A stretch of DNA of 64,000 bases from Paraphaeosphaeria minitans. Its lineage: Eukaryota; Ascomycota; Dothideomycetes; Pleosporales; Didymosphaeriaceae. The stretch spans positions 496,001 to 560,000 of the forward strand of contig WJXW01000010.1 in the NCBI GenBank assembly GCA_015832175.1, read 5' to 3'. A program made the translations under genes and the position numbers. How positions within the stretch are numbered: position 1 is the stretch's first letter; the number at the start of each line of letters is the position of its first letter. The notes below the pieces were generated by a model. That model had not been told where the DNA came from and did not search any database. It worked only from the letters and a program-made list of their open reading frames with translations. This document shows positions 56,501 to 64,000 of the stretch, one piece after another.

Positions 56501-57105
56501 CGCAGTCATGGGTGCATCAACTTCGAAACGAGATTTCCACTCAAGGCACAGAGCCCAGGTCCAATGTGGGCCCCATTCACCAACTACTGTAACGTGCACG
56601 TAGGGCCTGCAGCCACATCTCCAGAAGGCGAACTGAAACGGCGCAACACGAGGACTTACCGGACCATGCCTGTTCACTGATCACTGCACTGCGCACGCTT
56701 CAGAAGGTGGACCCCACTCGAAAGAGCGCGCTGCATCGACATCGGCTTCGCCCGAAGCAGTGTGCCACATCACACTCACAAAACGACTTCTCATCTTGCC
56801 TCGATCACACATTCCAGCCGCACCGCACATCTCAATACAAGTCATATTTCATACATTTCGGTACGGTAAGATAATATACAGTACACATCGCTTCCTCCTC
56901 CCTGCCAGGATGATGTGCTGCCTGTTCATATCAATGTTTTCAAACATGCCGTGCCATCGTGAACAGTCATGTTTATCGTCTTAAAATACATCAAGGAAAG
57001 AGGGAACGCGAGTCAAAAGCCATACCGATATGCACATGTCGCACTGTCGCGCACGATAACCGTGTGGGTGGGAGGGAAGCCAGGGATGTTGGTAAAGCCT
57101 GAGGA
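53581..57105. other. 3.5-kb region without a supported gene
   Basis: Short frames only. The longest (55000-55428, 142 codons) has no known motif and no signal peptide. No tRNA-like or repeat structure was noticed. It contains the promoter of the pectinase pseudogene at its left end and the 3' flank of the forkhead gene at its right. Confidence 0.5.
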
Positions 57106-58798
57106 CTACTCGCCGTTGCCAAACGCGTCGTGCGCAAACTGGTCATGGGGCATTGCGCTGGTGCCAGCGATGCCGATTTCGAGGCCGAAGCCGTTCAGGT
57201 CGAAGCCGGCATGGCCTGGGCCGCCCATGGGGTCGTAGATGCCGCCATCCCAACCGGAACTCTGCGAGTCGGGGGTGCGCGGCTCGCTTGCAGAGGGCGA
57301 CGGCGTGTCGGTGGGCGAGTTGGTGAAGAGCGGCACCGCGGGGTCCGACGGCAGCTGGATGTACCCGTCCGAGTACGAGGCGAGAGATGACGACGGCACG
57401 GAAGCGCTGGGCAGCCCGTGGAAGATCTGCTGCGGCATGCGCTGCTCAGACGCGGTACCGTGAGCGTCGGACTGGTACTCCATGGCATCGATTTCGGAGC
57501 CCGATGAGCTGTAGAAGGAGGGTGAGTTGGAGTACATATCGAATCTCGACATATTCGAGCAGAAGGAGTCGAATGTAGCGGGTGTAGCGGGTGTGGCGGG
57601 TGTGGGCATGGACTGTGAGAGGGTCTGGTAGGGGTCGCTTCGGTAGGCATCATGCATGCGAGCCCTGTGCCGCAACTGCTTTTTTGCACTTCTGCCTCCC
57701 ATGGCTCCAGCACGCTGCCTTTGGGGGTAGTGACTTGTGCGATGACCGCGTTTGTTGGGTTGCTTGCTGCGGTAACGAGTTGTGGACTTGACGCCGTTCG
57801 CGAGAGCATCCTGCGTAAGTTTCCACATGTACCCCTTCCTGGCCTCTTCGAAAGGATGACCGACTTTAGCGAATGCCTAGCAGTTTCATTAATAAAAGCT
57901 TAAGTAGATGAGAGCTATGAAAAAAAAAGCGAGGTTAACGTACACCATTCATTGAGAGATTGTGCCGAATGCTGTTCTGCCAGCCTTTCGTGTCTTTGTC
58001 GAGAGCCTTGTCGGTATTCTTCCGGAACCAGTCGTAGATGTCACGCAAGATCATAGTGTGATTGGGCGCTTGCTTGAGTGCGTCGAAGATGAGCTGTGCG
58101 TACGGACGGTCTTTGTCGAAGACACTGTGGTCACGAGGCAGTACAGATGATCTCTCGTTGGGCGTAGACGATCGTGATGAGTTATACGGTGCGCTGTATG
58201 CTATCGTATCCTCGGGAATGGGGCGAGGATAGTCCTCATACTCAGTGTTGAGCTGCGTCAGGTTGTTGTTCGGGCTGTGTGAAAGATCCATGCCTTCGTA
58301 AGGTTGCTGAGGCCTCATCTGATACAGAGAAGGCGGGAAACCCGTCCCAAGGGAGCGAGGGCAGCTGGGAGGAAGCCCATATTGATAAGAGAGGTTGTTG
58401 TTGTTGCTGTTGAAGGCGGTCTGATCGTAGTAGTATGTGTCCATTGTTTCTGAGTTGTATCGCGCAGGGAAGCCGTAATCGAAATTGTCCCGGCCCATGG
58501 GGTTCATGAGATGGTTGTTGTCGGTTCTCCATTGCATGATGTCCTCGTTGAGGGTTTCCACTTTCATGACGTTTTGGTCCTTGGAAGTAGGGGCTGTGAT
58601 GTCTTGCAACGAAGTCACCATCGTGGAGGCTGATACGGATGGCCGAGGCGATGTCTGAAGAGATGTTGGTGTATAGAGTGGAACGGATGCACCAAGGTCG
58701 CTCTTAGAGGGTGAAGGAGCACCAAAGCTTCCAGAGTGGCCTGCATAGGGAGGGGTATGGGGTGACCCAAGCTGTGGCCTGGCTTTGCTGTCTTCCAT
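57106..58798 (-). CDS. Forkhead transcription factor, 541 aa, two exons
   Basis: Exons 58798-57944 and 57876-57106 give 542 codons with stop. The start is the first ATG (MEDSKARPQLGSPHTPP) after leader-like sequence. The winged-helix domain spans about residues 230-320: DRPYAQLIFDALKQAP, ILRDIYDWFRKNTDKA, then GWQNSIRHNLSMNG (recognition helix H3). After the intron comes AFAKVGHPFEEARKGYMWKL (wing). The intron sits right after helix H3. A basic nuclear-localisation-like stretch follows (YRSKQPNKRGHRTSHYPQRQ and RSAKKQLRHRARM). The rest is Ser/Pro/Thr-rich with a TPATPATPAT repeat and an acidic/Gly C-terminus. No FHA domain, so it is not the Fkh2 type. It resembles Sep1/Mei4-like or Hcm1-like factors that drive cell-cycle or developmental genes; the subgroup is not certain. 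Confidence 0.87.
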
Positions 58799-60088
58799 TG
58801 ATGGGCTCAGATAGCAAAGTCGTCGAGCGTATCGATGTGCCTGCAAAGTGGGGACGGCAGGTACTGCCAACGCCTCTCGTGAAACAACGTTGGTAGTAGG
58901 ATCTGATCGGGCAAAGTGATGGATGGTTTTCCCGAATGGAATGAAGCGAGATCTAAGACATTTGAGTGGATTATACAGCGCCAGTCGGTGCTGGATTGGA
59001 CGGAAGGGCGTCTCATTGTCCCCTTGATGCGAGAGCCCGATTGCTACCTCGCATGCAACAACCGTGCGTGAGCGGATTGGGGCGTGCAGATGGCAAACAA
59101 CGTTTAGAAACGTAGATGGGCTCCGCCCAGCGGTAGGTACAGGGATGATCACGGGTCGGAGAATCAAGGCTCGTTACTGGCAACACCGCCTCCCGGTCCG
59201 GTCCTACCTGGCCCCATTGCACTGCCGAGCAATACAATGGGTATGACTGCTCGTCCTACGGCTGCAACCAACAGTTTCATGGTCCGATGTTGATGGCAGG
59301 TCAAGAGGCGGCAGCCTGCAGAGTAGGTTACCTGGGAAAAATGGCGGTAACCGCATCCGGATAAGGTCTTTGGCAGCCTTCTCCCGTGTTCCATGCCCAA
59401 CTTTCTGGAAGACAAAAGGCTCGGGCAGAAACAATGGCACTGACGGCGAATGCTTGCTAGGTGAGCAACTGGATGGAAGCAGGCAGCAAAGGACGCGAGA
59501 CACAACCATTGCTGTTTTGGAACAATTGTGTGATCACGGGTCTGATCCACATCCAGTTTCGCTCGCGCGGTCCATGGCAGGTGGTGTCGAATAAATGGAA
59601 TCGCGACAAAATGCAGATGCGAAGGCCACAGCGAGAAACCGTTTTGGGCGCCCCGCGAACTGGTAATGGCATCGTCGCGGCCCTATCGTCCGGTAAGTTC
59701 ACGTTCGGTAGCCGCTCTGGGTGGCCACTCGTATGTTTGTGCCTGATTGGCCGGTCAACAATTATTTTCACGATTATATTCTATCGGCCAATTAGACACA
59801 ATCGTTGGTGCAATCGGCCAGAAAAGACGCGGCCTACAGCGTGAACGATTGCCCTGTAGCGAAGAGAACCGGACGGGGATGATCCCACTGGCTGCAAGTA
59901 AGACATGCTGCTTGGCTATATCATAACGAGAATAGTGGTGAATCATTCGGTATAATTTGCCTGACCCAAAGCCACGAGCGGTATGCAGGCTGCCCGAAAG
60001 GCGTCGCGGGAGTCTCCGCTCGCCTGGCGGTGAATGCTGTGGCAAGGCCCACTGGTGGAGACTTCGAGCGGCCGCTGGAACGGGAAGT
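58799..60088. other. Intergenic upstream of the forkhead gene
   Basis: 5' leader and promoter of the forkhead gene, and the 3' flank of cactin. Open frames are short and unrecognised. An ATCACGGGTC(G/T)GA-like word appears twice (59148 and 59534). Nothing else noted. Confidence 0.5.
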
Positions 60089-61839
60089 TTATTTTCGATA
60101 GTAAATCTGCGGGAATTTAGTGCGTTGTGAGGATACACAGAGCTTTGACACGTACCTTTTTGAACTGGAAATGAAGTTGCAAAATTCCCTGGTGGTGGCG
60201 TCAGCCTTGTTCAGCCTTACCCATGCGGCTGCAGCAAGGAAGACACAGCCAAGTTATGTACTTACCTTATCAAAGCTGCTTTTGAACCCTCTTTCTCTCT
60301 TGGCACTATAGTCCCATTCCTTGTCAACGATGCGAAAGGCGATGTCCTCGTATGGCGGTCCTGCAATGAAGCGGATCAGGCAAGTATCGTCTTCGCCAGC
60401 CGGGGCGAAAGACTGTCCGCGTTTGCGACCGTTCTCACGCTCAATCTTGTAAGTAGGCGCGCGGGCCTTGTCGATCAGATCTGGGTAGAAGATATTGAAC
60501 TTGTAGCCTTGAACAACTTTGGGGGGTGGATTGTCGTGGTCATAATGCGTTTGGTTGTATTTGTTCCACTCGTAGCCCATTTGCACGCGGTTGAAGTATC
60601 GCGGCTTGCGAGGCTTGTACTGGCTTGCCCACTGTGGCTGAGCCAATGTGATCTCTTCCTCTCCTGCAAAGATTTCTTCGCCTTCCTCGACCCCTCGGGC
60701 GACCTCTCTTTCGTAGAGCGCCATCGTAGCCTTGGAGTAGCCTTCCTTCTCTACAGGCGCGAACCGAGATACCACAGAACCATTTGCCTGGCTGGGTTTT
60801 GACGTTGGCAAGCTAATGGAGACATCTTGAGTCTGACTTTGCATGGGAACATAGCCCATCTTGATGATCTTTTGTCGCTCCCTGAGTATGTTGTCCAGAA
60901 ACTTTCGCTCCTCAACCTGTTCCAGCGACTTCTCCTCGGCGTGTAGTTTGAGCAACGGCTCAGGATCTAGCGCCGGATCGTAAGCGACCGAAGTGGACAC
61001 GCCCGTATTCAACTGGCGAGCTGCTTCGAGCATGGTTTGCACTCTGCTCTGCACAGAAAGTGCCGTCTCCTGTTGCTGTTTACGTAAAGCCTCCAGGCGC
61101 TCCTTCAGTATCTCCTGCGACACGCGACGTAGTTTGGCCTTGGCTTTCCATACCCGCAGGTTGCGCAGAAGTTGTTCCCAGTAGTCGTAGTCGATCGGCT
61201 CGTCCGAGTCCAGCTTCTTCTTCACCTGCACCTCCAACGTCTCCAGTTGCTCGAATGTCTTCGGTGCCAGCAAGCGGTCGATGTCTGCGGAGACAGAGCT
61301 GGTTCCTCGGGCTTCGGCGCGGGACTTTCGTCGGCGGTCTTTGCATATCGTCTTTAGAGCCTATAAACGTCAGCAGGTGCCATCTTGCTGCGCAGTGGCG
61401 TGCTCACAGTCCAGTAATCTCGATTGCTGCGGCTCGTTTCCAGTGTGAGATAGGTTTCGATCTCTTTCTCCAGCTCCGTCAGATCGTCTTCTTTGAGGCC
61501 TTCCAAGACGCCCTCTGGATCTACCACGTCCAGTTCGTGGTCTTGGACTTCCTCATCCAACAGCGACTTGGTGTTATCGACGAAGCGAAGTGTAACGGCG
61601 AGCCAGTCGATGGGCTTGGCCCGGCCACCCTTGACGCGCAACGCAGCCCTCTTCTTCGCCTGCTGCAGGACGAAGCGGTCTTCGTCGGCGACCCATGCCT
61701 CCTCTTGCGCGTTTGTAGACCGCTTGGATGGATGGTCTTGCGATCGCGGGTGCGCAGAGCGCTTAGCGGGAATTGTCGAGGCAGGCACAGGACGCTGAGG
61801 GCCGTCGTCGCGACGCCATGGGGGGTTGCGCGAGGACAT
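60089..61839 (-). CDS. Cactin, 525 aa, four exons
   Basis: Exons in coding order are 61839-61408, 61360-60266, 60188-60156 and 60106-60089; the last encodes only IYYRK. The N-terminal half holds the conserved middle domain of the family: EEAWVADEDRFVLQQAKKRA, IDWLAVTLRF, LEGLKEDDLTELEKEIETYL, RDYWT, ICKDRR. The C-terminal cactin domain includes ALYEREVARGVEEGEEIF, KPRKPRYFNRVQMGYEWNKY, NQTHYDHDNPPPKVVQGYKF, NIFYPDL and EDIAFRIVDKEWDYS, ending QLHFQFKKIYYRK. Cactin is a nuclear protein of late spliceosomes that helps splice weak introns and protects chromosome cohesion and telomeres in fission yeast. The N-terminal RS-like region of animal forms is short here. The gene is head-to-head with XLF. 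Confidence 0.93.
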
Positions 61840-62116
61840 TTGCCTTGGATTTGCCGTGTGAATTCGCTCGGAATAGAAATGATCCTGCTCAAAGTCGCAC
61901 AGTCGGAGAGAGGTCCGCGAATTAGAAACAACTGCGAAATGTTTCCGCGCCTACCTGCAGCGCTTTCCTTGGCGTCGTGACGTCGGGTTGGCGCCAGGCC
62001 GAATCCATGCTAGTGTAGGTATCGCGTCGAGTGTTGTTAAACAGCATCGTGACAACACTCGAGATGTAGTGACGCTTGCAGCGCCTTCGTCTCGTAGCAT
62101 TACTCGGCAAGCCAAC
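61840..62116. promoter_or_regulatory. Shared divergent promoter (cactin / XLF)
   Basis: 277 bp between the two start codons. No TATA element is obvious; the spacing fits a nucleosome-free bidirectional promoter. Confidence 0.5.
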
Positions 62117-63797
62117 ATGTCATGCTGGCGCGTCTTGCAGCTGTCCGACGAGGACACGACTTTACCACAGCTTCTTATCAAGACCCAATTTGCTTCCTCC
62201 TCGTACACCGTCTTTCTTACCGATCTCACCAACATCTGGAGCGAAGAACTGGACTTTCCCGGTATCGTGCGTCGAGCTTCTGATGTAGAGTCACCCATCG
62301 AAGTAAGCGAGCGCGATGCTTCCCAGCTAGATATACTATTTGAGAACGTGCAAAAGTCGCTCAGTCACAGCAACGATAGCACTTCTGTCATATCAAGCGA
62401 CAAGCTGGATAATGTAATACTGTGCACCACCATCAGTCTCCCAGAGCCTCTGGATTCGTTGACCTGGAAATTCCATCTCGCCAAGGGAACCGCGGCCGCA
62501 TTGAAGAATGAGCTCATCCTTCCACTGCTGATATCTTCCCACGTGCAACATGTACGCATCTCTCGCCTGATATCCGTCATAACTGCTAAAGATCGAGCCA
62601 TCACGCGCCTTGTTGATCAGTACGAATCCAGCAACCTGGATCTCGTTGCGGCCTTCCCAAATATCGGTAATGCAAAGTCAGGCAAGAGGATAGTGAGGCG
62701 AGAGCAAGCGGCGCGACACATTCCCGGTCTTCAAACCTTCGACCCAGATATATGGAAAAGAGAAACTGCAGAAATGGTGGACACTGATGTCTCTACGCTG
62801 GGCTTATTCCAGGAGGCCCTATCCGAGTGTACTCTTAGAATACCATCAAAGCTGAGATCACGCGACGATGGAGAGGCTGACTGGTGGAACGACTTGGAGA
62901 CGTCTGCTAGCGTGTCCAAACGAGCTGCAACAACCCGGGCAGAATCTCATCCAAAGCCAGCACCTTTCCCTTCACGACCTACGGCCCCGGACTCCGAGAC
63001 AGAGGAAGAGGGGACTGAAGATGAATTTGAGACGCATGAGAACTTCAATGTATGCTTTCTTCTATCTTAAGAATCTAGTCACTGACGCGCGATAGACAAG
63101 GGAGTTGACCAAGAAATCAGAGCCTCCTGCGACTCTGGACAATGCACCCCATGAAGATGACACAACAGCCGATGACGCTATGGGCGTTGATCAAGAAGAT
63201 GAAGAAGATGATGAAAATCTGGATGCACCTCCAAAGGTTCACAGCCAGAGCCAAAGATCACCGCCGAGAAGAAAGGTGTCATCACCAAAGATTTCAACCC
63301 CGAAGATAGCTCCGCCAGTGCGAGCTGATTCGCCACCAGCGAAGCCAAAGGCCAAAGGGTTCAAGATTGGTGGAAGATCCAAAAAGACAAATTCACCTCC
63401 TGTGATGTCAGCAGAAGAAACATCGACATCGCAGCTACAGAACGATGACCTTCCAACCCGATCCAAGGTTGACGAAGGTGGCATTGGCAACAGGCCTGTA
63501 AAAAGAGGATTCAAAATTGGAGGTAGAGCCAGACCACAAACACCAACAGGAATTGAAGAAAGCCCGTCCTCTGAAGGGTCGAGAGCGAGGCGGGACACCT
63601 CGGCAATCACGCAAAGCCCCTTAGTCGAACCTTCGGCCTCTGCCACAACAAAAGTTGAGACGCAAGAATCGCCTGTTGAGGAAGAGCGGAAAGAGACTGA
63701 GGAGGAGAAGGTTGAGAGGAAGAGGCGAGAGTTGAAGCGCAAAAACGAAGAGCTTGCGAAAAAGCAAGCTCAAAGCAAGAAGAAAAAGAGGTTCTAA
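62117..63797 (+). CDS. XLF/Nej1-family non-homologous end-joining factor, 544 aa, two exons
   Basis: Exons 62117-63049 and 63096-63797 (46-bp intron) give 545 codons with stop. The XLF head domain opens with MSCWRVLQLSDEDTTLPQLL and continues IKTQFASSSYTVFLTDLTNI WSEELD, the family signature. A helical stalk (about 110-190; WKFHLAKGTAAALKNELILP) follows. The C-terminal 300 residues are acidic then basic, disordered, and contain two copies of a GFKIGGR motif. The extreme end is a lysine cluster with terminal aromatic residue (KKKKRF). By family it forms filaments with the XRCC4-type protein and DNA ligase IV, and its basic tail binds Ku at DNA ends. It acts in the nucleus. Confidence 0.9.
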
Positions 63798-64000
63798 AAA
63801 GAGGTTCTAGGCCGTGGTAATGGGCACTCTGTAGAAAGCCGCGTCTCGAGCGAGCTGGCCTTGCAAAAAGGATCTCAGGACGTCGACATTCTAGAGGTAG
63901 GCTTTCCTTCTTGCGATCAGATTCACACCCACTAGCGTCAGGCTGACTCTGAAATGTATATGTTTATGGCGTTTTCTTTCTTTCCACCCAGTCCCTCAAA

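Noticed and set aside
1..64000. CRISPR-like array or bacterial operon
   Set aside because: The only regular arrays are the 32-bp and 15-bp tandem repeats without spacers, and the genes are intron-containing and fungal.

Overview
The window is nuclear DNA of a filamentous ascomycete (Pezizomycotina). Dothideomycetes is my guess, with low confidence. The reasons are genes broken by 45-140 bp introns with GT...CTAAC...AG signals, three Zn2Cys6 regulators, a Crh-type GH16 cell-wall enzyme with a GPI signal, a GH28 pectinase relic, a Dss1/Cyt-4 mitochondrial RNase, and long intergenic stretches with microsatellites and an AT-rich repeat element. Gene models below were spliced by hand. Where I state a protein length, the joined exons keep one open frame.

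Layout. 0.3-2.8 kb: a divergent secreted or ER-type Hsp70. 3.5 kb: a tiny zinc-ribbon protein behind a TATA box. 4.3-5.7 kb: a 32-bp minisatellite built on CACGTG/TACGTG, then CT-rich and CTG tracts leading into a TRP-like channel gene (6.1-9.8 kb). 10.5-12.6 kb: a FYVE-RING ubiquitin ligase. 12.6-16.5 kb: repeats and no recognisable gene. 16.5-19.7 kb (minus): Zn2Cys6 regulator 1, with a GC-AG intron inside its zinc cluster. 20.9-24.1 kb (minus) and 24.5 kb (plus): the mitochondrial exoribonuclease and the small molybdopterin-synthase subunit, sharing one divergent promoter. 25.3-28.3 kb: Zn2Cys6 regulator 2. 28.3-31.9 kb: a gene-poor, AT-rich segment with an intron-containing tRNA-Gln(CTG) and an inverted-repeat element of about 550 bp. 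32.0-35.9 kb: a convergent acyltransferase / FAD-monooxygenase pair. 36-41 kb: mostly empty, with one doubtful Cys-rich gene and a tandem repeat. 41.5-43.0 kb: Crh-type transglycosylase. 44.2-45.0 kb: a small protein ending in a perfect-length pentapeptide repeat. 46.1-47.2 kb: SET-domain methyltransferase. 47.8-51.7 kb: Zn2Cys6 regulator 3 convergent with a bacterial-type flavin monooxygenase. 52.1-53.6 kb (minus): a decayed exo-polygalacturonase. 57.1-58.8 kb (minus): forkhead factor. 60.1-63.8 kb: cactin and XLF/Nej1, head to head.

How the genes work together. Housekeeping functions are scattered: RNA decay, Moco synthesis, splicing-linked cactin, non-homologous end joining, cell-wall cross-linking and endosomal ubiquitination. 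The accessory content sits in pockets: the acyltransferase/monooxygenase pair beside the AT-rich element, the regulator/flavin-monooxygenase pair, and the dead pectinase. I found no clear new multi-gene defence or signalling system. The most unusual items are the catalytically eroded Hsp70, the multiply broken GH28 gene, introns that interrupt zinc-cluster codons (one with a GC donor), a frame-neutral intron inside the FYVE finger, and the CACGTG minisatellite.
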